A model generated the notes under the pieces. It worked only from the letters and a program-made list of their open reading frames with translations. It searched no databases and was not told where the DNA came from. The translations under genes were made by a program, and so were the position numbers. Below are positions 1-7,789 of a stretch of 12,819 bases of DNA, in pieces (the stretch's first letter is position 1; each line of letters starts with the position of its first letter). The DNA comes from an uncultured Collinsella sp. (lineage in GTDB: Bacteria > Actinomycetota > Coriobacteriia > Coriobacteriales > Coriobacteriaceae), in NCBI GenBank assembly GCA_902494135.1, contig CABUSE010000027.1, positions 1 to 12,819 of the forward strand. The letters run 5' to 3'.

Positions 1-387
1 GCTCCCCGTGAGCAGCGCGCGCCGCGCTTTGATGTCTACACGGGCGCGGGCCGTCAGGCAAACCAGGCGGTAAGCCCGGTTTTCATGAGCGTTCTTAAAA
101 CGTTTTGCATCATTGCGGCTATCTTCATGACGATCGGCGTCGCCCGCGTGGCGCTCGCCGGCGTTACGGCCCAGGTGCTCAACAGCAACGCCGAGCTTAC
201 CAGCACGCTCGAAAAGGCGACCGATGAGAGCTCCGACCTGGAGGTCATGCATTCGGTCTATGGCGCCGACACGCGCATTCGCGACCTTGCGGGCGCTTAT
301 GGCATGGTGGAGCCCAGCGAGAGCGTTACACTTGACTTTTCGCAGGATGCAGCCGCGGGCGCCAACGCGACCGCGACCGCTCAGTAG
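1..387 (+). CDS. ftsL: Cell division protein FtsL-like, 5' end outside the window
   Basis: The frame is open from the first base of the window to the TAG at 385-387, so the gene probably begins upstream. The first in-frame ATG, at 85, lies directly before the membrane segment and has no convincing ribosome binding site. The visible 128 residues are a short polar and basic N-terminal part, one membrane segment at about visible residues 32-55, then a helical stretch (about 56-100) ending in an IRDLAGAYGMVEP-type sequence and an Ala/Thr-rich end. This is the architecture of FtsL: a small bitopic protein whose external coiled coil pairs with FtsB/DivIC and FtsQ to activate FtsW-FtsI. FtsL sequences diverge strongly, so the call rests on topology and on the position 17 bases before ftsI. 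A generic septum formation initiator-type protein is the alternative. Confidence 0.78.
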   Translation, partial: APREQRAPRFDVYTGAGRQANQAVSPVFMSVLKTFCIIAAIFMTIGVARVALAGVTAQVLNSNAELTSTLEKATDESSDLEVMHSVYGADTRIRDLAGAYGMVEPSESVTLDFSQDAAAGANATATAQ

Positions 388-404
388 CAAGACGGTAGCT
401 GAGT

Positions 405-2270
405 ATGACAAATGACTATCGCCGCGGTTCCGATGGGGGCCGCGGTTCTGGACGTCCCTCGTCGCGGGGACGTTCTGGTTATCAAGGAACGGGTCGGCAA
501 TCTTACAACGCCGGGCGGTCCCGTGGCAACGACCCGGCGTCGCGACTTCGCGGCTCGGGCGGCCCTCAAGTGCATAACACCAGGTCGCGCAAGAGTTCGT
601 CGACCGAATGGCTCACAGGCGCGCCTCTGCCTCGCCGCAAAGCCGTCATGGGCTTCATCGGGCTTGGCTTGGGCTTGGGCGTCTTTCGCCTTGCCGACTA
701 TCAAATTGTCGAAGCCGATAAACTGCGCGAGCGTGCCGATGCGCGCCGCCTGCTTGCGCAGACCCTCTATGCCAAACGCGGCACCATCTACGACCGCAAC
801 GGCAACGTGCTGGCGTCGTCGGTCGAATGTCGCAACATCGCCGTGAACCCGCAGCTTGTCGAGGATGTTGACAAGACGGTGTCGGCGCTGGTCAAGGCAA
901 CTGGAATCGATAAAAAGACCTGCCGCAAGCTCGTTGAGTCCGATGGAACCTGGGTGTATATCAAGCGCCAGGTGGACGAAGACGATGTTGCGGCGCTGGA
1001 GAAGAAGAACCTGCCCGGCGTGCTTTTTGAGCAGGCCATGAAGCGCGTATATCCATACGGCAATCTGGCATCGCAGGTGCTGGGTGTAGTGAATGTAGAC
1101 AACGACGGCTTGACGGGTCTCGAAAAGCAATACAACAAGCTTCTGACCGGCACGAACGGTTCTCTCGTACGCGAGCGCGCGAGGGACGGCAGCTATATCG
1201 CGGGCGGTGCCTATAAAAAGGTGGCTGCGGTCGACGGCGTTGATATCGTGACGACGCTCGACGTCAATATCCAGCGTGCGGCCGAGGATGCCCTGGCAGA
1301 GGCAGTTGAGAAGACTAAGGCCAAGAACGGCTCGGCGCTGGTCACCGATCCTACGACAGGCGAGATTTTGGCAGCCTGCTCGTACCCGACCTACGACCAG
1401 ACCGATCTGGAGAATGCCAAGACCGAGGATATGAATCTGCGCCTGGTCACCGACGCCTACGAGCCCGGCTCGGTCTTTAAGACGCTCGTGGCGGGCGCCG
1501 GCTTCGACTTGGGCGTCGTGCGATCGAGTACGTCGTTTGAGGTGCCGGCGAGCATCAAGGTGGGCGACGATACCGTCACCGATGCCGACAAGCGCGACTA
1601 TGCCATGACCATGGATGTGCGCGAGATGATGCGCCGTTCGTCCAACGTGGGCTTTGTCCTAGTGGGGCGCAAGATCGGTGCCGACGACTTTGCCGCCTAT
1701 GTGGACAAGTGGGGCATCGGTCACAGCTCGGGTGTCGATTTTCCGGGAGAGAGCCTGGGTATCGTCAAGGAGCGTGACCAGTATGACGGCGCCACGCTGG
1801 GCTCGATGAGCTTTGGACAGGCACTGTCTGTCTCGCCGATTGAGATCGCACGTGCCGTGGGCGGCATCGCCAACGGCGGCGTGATGATGACACCGCACTT
1901 CTATAAGTCCAGCAAGGGCGACGAGAAGGACTGGGGCGAAGGCGAGCGCGCGATTTCGGAGGACGCCGCATCCCAGGTGACATCGTGCATGCAGACGGTC
2001 GTGTCCGAGGGAACGGGCGTTGGCGGCGCGGTTGACGGCTATGACGTGGCGGGTAAGACCGGTACGGCCGAACGTGCCGACGAGAACGGCGGCTACCTCA
2101 AGGAGAACTACATGTCGTCCTTTATGGGCTTTGCACCGGCACAATCGCCCAAGGTGCTGTGCTATATCACGCTCGACGGAACGCCGAGCGGCTCAGATGC
2201 CGCTGCGGTGCCGTTCCAGTCCATTATGGCCAACGCGCTCGACGTGCTGGGTATCCCGCACACGAAGTAG
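405..2270 (+). CDS. ftsI: Septal peptidoglycan transpeptidase FtsI (class B penicillin-binding protein)
   Basis: This 621-residue protein crosslinks septal peptidoglycan together with FtsW. An Arg/Gly/Ser-rich cytoplasmic N-terminus (about 1-75) precedes one membrane anchor (about 79-96) and the pedestal domain with RGTIYDRNG at 125-133. The transpeptidase domain has all three active-site motifs: SVFK with the acylated Ser356 and Lys359, SSN at 412-414 and KTG at 551-553. The protein ends soon after the catalytic domain, with no room for PASTA repeats. The start at 405 follows ftsL by 17 bases; the ribosome binding site is weak (GGTAG near 394), which fits translational coupling to ftsL. The next in-frame ATG falls inside the membrane segment, so a later start is unlikely. 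Position between ftsL and mur genes supports FtsI over an elongation-type PBP2. Confidence 0.95.
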   Translation: MTNDYRRGSDGGRGSGRPSSRGRSGYQGTGRQSYNAGRSRGNDPASRLRGSGGPQVHNTRSRKSSSTEWLTGAPLPRRKAVMGFIGLGLGLGVFRLADYQIVEADKLRERADARRLLAQTLYAKRGTIYDRNGNVLASSVECRNIAVNPQLVEDVDKTVSALVKATGIDKKTCRKLVESDGTWVYIKRQVDEDDVAALEKKNLPGVLFEQAMKRVYPYGNLASQVLGVVNVDNDGLTGLEKQYNKLLTGTNGSLVRERARDGSYIAGGAYKKVAAVDGVDIVTTLDVNIQRAAEDALAEAVEKTKAKNGSALVTDPTTGEILAACSYPTYDQTDLENAKTEDMNLRLVTDAYEPGSVFKTLVAGAGFDLGVVRSSTSFEVPASIKVGDDTVTDADKRDYAMTMDVREMMRRSSNVGFVLVGRKIGADDFAAYVDKWGIGHSSGVDFPGESLGIVKERDQYDGATLGSMSFGQALSVSPIEIARAVGGIANGGVMMTPHFYKSSKGDEKDWGEGERAISEDAASQVTSCMQTVVSEGTGVGGAVDGYDVAGKTGTAERADENGGYLKENYMSSFMGFAPAQSPKVLCYITLDGTPSGSDAAAVPFQSIMANALDVLGIPHTK

Positions 2271-2396
2271 GGGGTTACAATCTTTGGGGCGTGGTTTGTT
2301 GTCCCATATGAGGGTGTTCACATGCCCTGCACCACGCATGTGCGGCGCTGGGATACAATACGCCGATAGCATTATTAGGTTTACAGGGGAGCTGCA
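2271..2396 (+). promoter_or_regulatory. ftsI-murF intergenic region with possible murF promoter
   Basis: The 126 bases hold a -10-like TACAAT at 2354-2359 and a clear ribosome binding site GGGGAG at 2386-2391, five bases before the murF ATG. No good -35 hexamer lies 16-18 bases upstream of TACAAT; that position is covered by an inverted repeat (2319-2342), which would fit a promoter needing an activator or controlled by a repressor. Another TACAAT lies at 2276-2281, just after the ftsI stop, also without a -35. No hairpin followed by a T run is seen, so I see no intrinsic terminator. The promoter is inferred only from these short matches. Confidence 0.35.
2319..2342. repeat. Inverted repeat CACATGC-N10-GCATGTG upstream of murF
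   Basis: CACATGC at 2319-2325 and GCATGTG at 2336-2342 are perfect 7-bp inverted arms around a 10-base loop. The element ends 11 bases before the TACAAT box, so it covers the expected -35 zone of a murF promoter. It could be a protein binding site or a small RNA hairpin; no T tract follows, so a terminator is unlikely. The symmetry is seen directly and the role is inferred. Confidence 0.5.
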
Positions 2397-3821
2397 ATGA
2401 TAGAGATCGCCGTCAACAACCTCGCGGCCGCAACAGGGGCCCGAACCGTGACGGGAGAAGCCGATCGGGTATGCCGCGGGTGCGTTATCGACTCGCGCCA
2501 GGTCGAGGAAGGGACGATTTTCGTCGCCTTTCCCGGTGAAAACGTCGACGGCAATGATTTTGCTTCCCGTGCCGTCCAGTCGGGTGCCGGCGCCGTCGTG
2601 ATGACGCGTGAGCCCGAGGCCGAGCTGGTCTCGCTGGCGCAGGACAAGGGGTGCGCCATCCTGCTGACCGATGATCCCGAGGAGTTTCTGCTGCGTTTGG
2701 CGCACACGTATCGCCTGGAGCTTGGCTGCCTGGTCGTTGGTATTACCGGTTCCATCGGCAAGACGACGACCAAGGACGTGCTCGCCGCCGTGCTCGCCAA
2801 GCGCTATCGTGTCTGGGCCACCAAGGGCAATTTCAATAACCTGATCGGCATGCCGCTCACGGTGCTTTCCGCTCCGGCCGATACCGAGGTCCTGGTGCTC
2901 GAGATGGGCATGAACCATTTCCACGAGATTGAGCGCCTGTCCCAGTCCGCCAATCCCAACCTTGCCATCGTGAGCAAGATTGGTACCTCTCACATCGGCA
3001 TTTTGGGCAGCCGCGAGAACATCGCCCGCGCTAAGGCCGAGATTGTCCAGGGTATGTGCGCCGCCGGCGACTTCTTGCCGCTGCTGGTTTTGGGCGGTGA
3101 GGACGACTTTACGCCGTTCATTCGCGATACGTTCGCCCAGCCTGCTGGTATCGATGTGATGCTGGCCGGCGTCTCGGACGATGATGAGGTCCGTGCCCGC
3201 GACATTCGTGTTGATGACGAGGGCCGTCCGGTCTTTACGCTCGATTTTGGCCAGGGTGAGACGACCGATACCATGCTTGCCATCCCCGGCGTGCAGTCCG
3301 TCCCAAATGCCGTTAAGGCCGCCGCAGTTGCCTATCGCCTGGGCGTGACGCCCGAGCAGATCGATGCTGCCTTTAGGGGCCTCACGATCACCGGGCACCG
3401 CCAGGAGATCAAGCGCGCCAAGAGCGGTGCCCGCGTCATCGACGATTCCTATAACGCCAGCGCCGAATCCATGGCTGCTGGTCTCGATCTGCTGTGCTCG
3501 CTTTCGTGCACGGGGTCTCGCATGGCGATCCTGGGCGAGATGGGCGAGATGGGCGATGAGGCTCCTCGCATGCATGAGCTCGTGGGCGCCTATGCCGCCG
3601 CCAAGAAGCTCGACATGCTGGCGTGCGTGGGTGGTGAGCTGGCCCAGCTTATGGCCGATGCCGCGCGCATGATGGGCATGGACGAGGACCGCATCCAGGT
3701 GTTCTCCGATTATCAGCAGGTGCTCGACCGCATGGGCGGCGCGCTTGAAAAACATGATGTTGTACTGGTCAAGGGTTCCCGCTTTGTTGAGCTCGACCGC
3801 TTTGTGGAAGGTGTGTGCTAG
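2397..3821 (+). CDS. murF: UDP-N-acetylmuramoyl-tripeptide--D-alanyl-D-alanine ligase MurF
   Basis: MurF is the cytoplasmic ATP-dependent ligase that joins D-Ala-D-Ala to the UDP-MurNAc tripeptide, the last cytoplasmic peptide step. The 474 residues show the N-terminal substrate domain, the ATP-binding loop GITGSIGKTTTK at 115-126, EMGMNHF at 169-175, and the Lys213 region (RAKAEI) where Mur ligases carry a carbamylated lysine. The C-terminal domain has IDDSYNAS at 348-355, ILGEMGEMG at 378-386 and the late VKGSRFVELD stretch. These separate MurF from MurE and MurD. The usual DDSYNANPxSM motif reads DDSYNASAESM here, a small deviation. The ATG at 2397 has GGGGAG five bases upstream. It is the first gene of a tightly packed run to murG and is not preceded by murE. 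Confidence 0.96.
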   Translation: MIEIAVNNLAAATGARTVTGEADRVCRGCVIDSRQVEEGTIFVAFPGENVDGNDFASRAVQSGAGAVVMTREPEAELVSLAQDKGCAILLTDDPEEFLLRLAHTYRLELGCLVVGITGSIGKTTTKDVLAAVLAKRYRVWATKGNFNNLIGMPLTVLSAPADTEVLVLEMGMNHFHEIERLSQSANPNLAIVSKIGTSHIGILGSRENIARAKAEIVQGMCAAGDFLPLLVLGGEDDFTPFIRDTFAQPAGIDVMLAGVSDDDEVRARDIRVDDEGRPVFTLDFGQGETTDTMLAIPGVQSVPNAVKAAAVAYRLGVTPEQIDAAFRGLTITGHRQEIKRAKSGARVIDDSYNASAESMAAGLDLLCSLSCTGSRMAILGEMGEMGDEAPRMHELVGAYAAAKKLDMLACVGGELAQLMADAARMMGMDEDRIQVFSDYQQVLDRMGGALEKHDVVLVKGSRFVELDRFVEGVC

Positions 3822-3824
3822 CCC

Positions 3825-4844
3825 ATGTTCGGCAATCCCTCGTATCCAACGTATCAGGCTTTTTTGGGGCTTGGCATCGCCGCTGCCATTGCGCTGCTGC
3901 TCATGCCGTGGTGGATCAAGCTACTTAAGGTCGAGGGTATCGGCCAGCAGGTTCGTGCCGACGGCCCCAAGCGTCATTTGGTTAAGCAGGGAACGCCCAC
4001 CATGGGTGGCGTTGTCATTCTCGTCGCGATTTCGCTGACCTGCCTGCTGATGGGCAAGCTCACCACCGAGCTCGTGCTCGTGCTGCTCGCCACGCTGGCG
4101 ACCGGCGTGCTGGGCCTGATCGACGACCTGACCTCCGTTACGCATGGGCGCTCGCTCGGTCTGACGCCTCATGCCAAGATGATCGGCCTAACCATTATCT
4201 GTGTCACCTTTACGGTACTTGCCGTTAACTGGTGCGGCGTCGCCCCCGAGATTCGTTTTCCCGGCGGCCTGACGATTGACCTTGGCGTGCTTTCGACCAC
4301 CATCTGCGGCCTTTCGTTCCCGTGGCTCTACATTGTCTTTTGCTGGCTGATGATCGCCGGTCTTTCTAATGCCGTGAACCTGACCGATGGCCTTGACGGT
4401 CTTGCTGGCGGCACCTCCATGATTGCCATGCTCGCCATGGCTGCCATGGCGTTTTTGCACGGAGACGTGAACCTGTCCATCTTCTGCACCGCGTGTGCCG
4501 GTGCCTGCTTGGGCTTTCTGTGGTTCAACTGCTATCCGGCGAGCATCTTTATGGGCGATACCGGCTCGCTTGCCCTGGGCGCCGCGTTTGCCTGCACGTC
4601 CATCATGACCAACACCGAGGTCGTCTCCCTCATCATCGGCGGCCTGTTTATCGTTGAGACCCTGTCGGTCATGATTCAGGTTGTCTACTTCCACTTTACG
4701 CACAAGCGCGTCTTCCTTATGGCGCCCATCCATCATCATTTCGAAAAGAAGGGCTGGGCCGAGACCAAGGTCGTCATCCGTTTTTGGATTATCGCTGCTG
4801 CCTTTGGTGCCGTTGGCCTTGCTCTGTTCTTCCAGTTGGGATAG
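3825..4844 (+). CDS. mraY: Phospho-N-acetylmuramoyl-pentapeptide-transferase MraY
   Basis: MraY is the membrane enzyme that transfers phospho-MurNAc-pentapeptide from UDP to undecaprenyl phosphate, giving lipid I. The 339-residue protein is hydrophobic throughout, consistent with about ten membrane helices. The family motifs are present in order: KQGTPTMGG at 54-62, the Asp pair D100-D101 (LIDDLTS), NLTDGLDGL at 185-193 with D188 and D191, FMGDTGSLALG at 242-252 with D245, and APIHHHFEKKGW at 300-311. The histidine triplet distinguishes MraY from WecA-type transferases. It starts three bases after the murF stop; GGAAGG at 3806-3811, inside murF, is a rather distant ribosome binding site, so coupling to murF is likely. 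Confidence 0.97.
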   Translation: MFGNPSYPTYQAFLGLGIAAAIALLLMPWWIKLLKVEGIGQQVRADGPKRHLVKQGTPTMGGVVILVAISLTCLLMGKLTTELVLVLLATLATGVLGLIDDLTSVTHGRSLGLTPHAKMIGLTIICVTFTVLAVNWCGVAPEIRFPGGLTIDLGVLSTTICGLSFPWLYIVFCWLMIAGLSNAVNLTDGLDGLAGGTSMIAMLAMAAMAFLHGDVNLSIFCTACAGACLGFLWFNCYPASIFMGDTGSLALGAAFACTSIMTNTEVVSLIIGGLFIVETLSVMIQVVYFHFTHKRVFLMAPIHHHFEKKGWAETKVVIRFWIIAAAFGAVGLALFFQLG

Positions 4845-4853
4845 TGGTCTTTC

Positions 4854-6260
4854 ATGTCTCTTGCTGATGTCTTTAGCCTGCTCGTTTTGGGTCAGGGCAA
4901 ATCCGGTCTCGATGTCGCCCGCTGGGCGCTGGCACATCCCGAGCGCGTAAGTGCCGTTACCGTGTATGGCGGTGGCACCTCTGAGCCCAATGACGCCACG
5001 CGTGCGCTCGAGGCTGCTGGTGCGTCGTTTGTCTATGGGACCGAACAGGTCGAGGGCGCCTATGACGTATGCGTGACGTGCCCGGGCATCTCGGAGTTCT
5101 CGGGCTTCTTTAAGGCTGGGCGCGAGCATGCCGCCCAGATTATGGGTGAGCCCGAGTTTGCCTATCGCCTGTCGCCCGATAACTGGATTGCCATCACGGG
5201 CACCAACGGCAAGACGACCACCACGTCGCTGACTGATTATCTGCTTAAGGCTGCCGGCGAGGCCAGCGTTGCTGTCGGCAACATCGGCGAGCCGCCGGTC
5301 AACGAGATTGACGGCCGAGCCCACAACGAGTGGTTTGTGGCTGAGCTCTCGAGCTATCAGATTGCTACGACAACCGAGCTCCACCCCCGCGTGGCGGTGC
5401 TGCTCAACATCACTCCCGACCACTTGGGCTGGCATAAGAGTCATAAGAACTATGCGCTTGCCAAGATCAAACTGTTTGACAATATGGTCGATGACGATCT
5501 GGTGGTTGTCGACGTCGAAGACGCCGGCATTCACGAGTTCGATGAGTACATCTACACGCCGGGTCGTCGCATCTGCAAGGTTGCCTTTGACGAGCCTGAG
5601 GGCGAGGATGCCGCCTTTGTGCGCGATGGCAAGATGATCGTGCGCCTGAAGGGCGTCGAGACCCCGCTCATCGCTACATCCGAGCTCAAGATCTCGGGCC
5701 ATCACAATGTTATCAATGCCCTGTGCGCTGCCACGGCTGCCTTGGCAGTCGGTGCCGATGTCGACGGTGTCTGCCGCGGTCTGGCCTCGTTCCAGCCGCT
5801 CGAGCACCGCGTGGAGCCGTGTGGCGAGATTGACGGCGTGCGCTACGTCAACGATTCCAAGGCGACTAACACCGATGCGGTCGAGAAGGCACTGACGGCA
5901 TTTCCCGATGACGACGTGATCTTGCTGCTCGGCGGCCACGATAAGGGCACTCCGCTCACGGACTTCGCGCGCGTCGTTATGGACAACGTGCGCTCGGTCG
6001 TCTGCTTTGGCGATGCGCGCGAGCGCTTCACCGCCGCTATGGACGAGGCTGATGTCGATGGCGATGTGGATATCGCCCAGGCGGATGACCTGCGCGACGC
6101 CGTGGACGTTGCCCGTTCGCTTTCGAGCCGTGGTGACGTGATCTTACTTTCTCCTGCCTGCTCTTCGTTCGATGAGTTCTCGGGCTATGAGGAGCGCGGC
6201 CGCGTGTTTAAGGACTACGTGGCTCAGCTTGCCGCTACAGCGAAATCACAAATGGAATAG
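4854..6260 (+). CDS. murD: UDP-N-acetylmuramoylalanine--D-glutamate ligase MurD
   Basis: MurD is the cytoplasmic ligase that adds D-glutamate to UDP-MurNAc-L-Ala. The 468 residues begin with a short Rossmann-like domain (GQGKSG at 13-18), followed by the ATP loop GTNGKTTTT at 116-124 with K120, ELSSYQ at 164-169, NITPDHL at 185-191 and the likely carbamylated Lys204 in YALAKIKLF. The C-terminal domain has NDSKATN at 333-339 and LSPACSSFDEFSGYEERG at 432-449, which are diagnostic for MurD. The ATG leaves only 12 residues before GQGKSG, normal for the family. It lies nine bases after mraY with only a weak GGGA match at 4838-4841 as ribosome binding site, so coupling to mraY is likely. Confidence 0.97.
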   Translation: MSLADVFSLLVLGQGKSGLDVARWALAHPERVSAVTVYGGGTSEPNDATRALEAAGASFVYGTEQVEGAYDVCVTCPGISEFSGFFKAGREHAAQIMGEPEFAYRLSPDNWIAITGTNGKTTTTSLTDYLLKAAGEASVAVGNIGEPPVNEIDGRAHNEWFVAELSSYQIATTTELHPRVAVLLNITPDHLGWHKSHKNYALAKIKLFDNMVDDDLVVVDVEDAGIHEFDEYIYTPGRRICKVAFDEPEGEDAAFVRDGKMIVRLKGVETPLIATSELKISGHHNVINALCAATAALAVGADVDGVCRGLASFQPLEHRVEPCGEIDGVRYVNDSKATNTDAVEKALTAFPDDDVILLLGGHDKGTPLTDFARVVMDNVRSVVCFGDARERFTAAMDEADVDGDVDIAQADDLRDAVDVARSLSSRGDVILLSPACSSFDEFSGYEERGRVFKDYVAQLAATAKSQME

Positions 6261-6268
6261 GGGTTGCG

Positions 6269-7789
6269 GTGAGAGAGGAGAGCCCCCGACAAGGTATGAG
6301 GAGGCCCGACTCGGACCGTGCTTCCTCACGTCGCACCACACCGCGTTCCAGCCGCGGCGGGCAGTCGTTTAGCGAACGCTATATTGCCGGCGTTCCCGCC
6401 CGTATCATGCGCCCCCGTTTGATATTCATGGCCTGCTTGTTTACCTTGGTATGCTTTGGCCTGCTGATGGTGTACTCGGCGTCTTCGGTCGAGGCGCTGC
6501 ACGAGAATGGCTCGGCGACGTTTTTTCTGGGTCGACAGGCCGCGTTTGCCGTGGTCGGTGTTCTGGCGCTGATTGCCATCGTGCGCGTTTTGCCGGACAG
6601 CTGGTTTGGGGAGGATGTGCTCAGGATCTTCCTTATCGGCATGATAGGGCTACTGCTTCTGGTGTTCTTGGTGGGCAGCGGCAGCCGCGGCGCCACGCGC
6701 TGGCTCAACATCGCCGGTATTCAGTTCCAGCCTTCCGAGTTTTTAAAGCCATTTGCCATTGCGTATTCGGCCATCATGCTTGATCGCTTCTTTTCGCCCG
6801 GTGGCAACATCAACGAATTCCTTCGCAAGATGGGCATCTACCTGGGCATTTCGCTCTTTCTGATCTTTATCCAGCCCGATTTCGGTACTGTCCTGATCAT
6901 CCTGTTGACCCTCATGTGCATGGCGTTGTTTGCGGGTCTCGACCCCAGATTTATCATCGGCGTGCTAATCTTCGGCATTCTCGTGATCGTGATTGCGCTT
7001 GTCGCAGAGCCATACCGTATGGTGCGTATTCAGGTTGCCTTGAACCCTTGGGCCGACGAGTATGGTGACGGCTATCAGGCCACGCTTGCCATCATGGCCT
7101 TTGCCTCGGGCGGTCTGTTCGGCCGTGGCATCGGCAACTCAACCATGAAGTACTCGTATCTGCCCGAGGCACACAACGACTACATCTTGGCCATCATTGG
7201 CGAGGAAGTCGGTTTTGTCGGAACCGTGCTGTTCTTCTTGGTGTTTGCGATGCTGATCTACTCGGCGTTTCGCATTGCCGAGCAGGCGACCGATCGTCGG
7301 GGCGCGCTCATGGCGTCTGGCTCCGCGGTCATTCTCGCAGTGCAGTTTTTGATTAACGCGCTGGGCATCCTCAACGTGTTTCCCATGACGGGCAAACCGT
7401 TGCCGTTTATTAGCTACGGCGGTTCGTCGATTATTGTGTCGCTCATGCTTGCCGGGTTGATCCTGCGCGTTTCGTACGAGAGCGCCCGCCGCGATGAGTA
7501 TGACCGCCGCCGTGAGAGCTTTGCCGTTATGGATGAGAGTACCGCCGGCGTGCCCCACGTGCGCGGCGAGCGATCTTCGCGTAACGGTTTTACCGTCCTG
7601 GATGGCTCTGCGACCGACCCCGCAGCCCGCCCGCGTCAGCGAACGGCGCCGCAAGGTCGTCCTCAGCGCCCCACTCCTCGCAATGCGGGCGGCGGATATA
7701 ATCGAATCGATTTGAACTCAGACCCGTCGGCGCGTCTGCGTACCGACGGCCAGGGACCGCGTGTACGAAGGGACTACCATGACCGATAA
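6269..7789 (+). CDS. ftsW: Septal peptidoglycan glycosyltransferase FtsW (SEDS family)
   Basis: FtsW polymerises lipid II at the septum with FtsI. The 506-residue SEDS protein has about ten membrane helices between residues 48 and 400. Family motifs are GSRGATRWLNI (138-148) followed by QFQPSEF, PEAHNDYILAIIGEEVG (299-315), whose D304 matches the conserved catalytic Asp region, and FPMTGKPLPFISYGGSS (371-387). A basic N-terminal extension (1-47) and a tail of about 105 residues (402-506), rich in Arg, Pro and Gly, lie in the cytoplasm. The GTG start at 6269 follows AGGGG at 6259-6263; the ATG at 6296, with AGAGGAG at 6274-6280 rather far upstream, is an alternative that removes nine residues. 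The gene starts eight bases after murD. Neighbouring ftsI and ftsQ support FtsW over RodA. Confidence 0.95.
   Translation: MREESPRQGMRRPDSDRASSRRTTPRSSRGGQSFSERYIAGVPARIMRPRLIFMACLFTLVCFGLLMVYSASSVEALHENGSATFFLGRQAAFAVVGVLALIAIVRVLPDSWFGEDVLRIFLIGMIGLLLLVFLVGSGSRGATRWLNIAGIQFQPSEFLKPFAIAYSAIMLDRFFSPGGNINEFLRKMGIYLGISLFLIFIQPDFGTVLIILLTLMCMALFAGLDPRFIIGVLIFGILVIVIALVAEPYRMVRIQVALNPWADEYGDGYQATLAIMAFASGGLFGRGIGNSTMKYSYLPEAHNDYILAIIGEEVGFVGTVLFFLVFAMLIYSAFRIAEQATDRRGALMASGSAVILAVQFLINALGILNVFPMTGKPLPFISYGGSSIIVSLMLAGLILRVSYESARRDEYDRRRESFAVMDESTAGVPHVRGERSSRNGFTVLDGSATDPAARPRQRTAPQGRPQRPTPRNAGGGYNRIDLNSDPSARLRTDGQGPRVRRDYHDR
7767..7773 (+). promoter_or_regulatory. Ribosome binding site fixing the murG start
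   Basis: GAAGGGA lies five bases before the ATG at 7779. This favours that ATG over an in-frame GTG at 7761, which would sit upstream of the site, and over the ATG at 7791. The site is inside the 3' end of ftsW. Confidence 0.65.

Noticed and set aside
2319..2342. The inverted repeat read as an intrinsic terminator after ftsI
   Set aside because: The stem is short with a 10-base loop and no T run follows; the downstream bases are GC-rich and then the -10-like box.
2020..2400. A + strand open frame bridging the end of ftsI and the ftsI-murF gap, possibly a remnant of murE
   Set aside because: Its product is Arg- and Pro-rich out-of-frame ftsI followed by translated gap sequence, with no Mur ligase motif. 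I see no murE remnant.
2193..3755. A 520-codon open frame on the - strand across murF
   Set aside because: It is antisense to a clear murF with all its motifs. The product is rich in His, Gly and Arg with no recognisable domain. Strong third-position G/C bias on the coding strand commonly leaves such antisense frames open.
4188..5939. A 583-codon open frame on the - strand across mraY and murD
   Set aside because: It is longer than either real gene, but it lies opposite two well-supported coding regions, even crossing their junction, and shows no family motif. This fits codon-bias shadowing.
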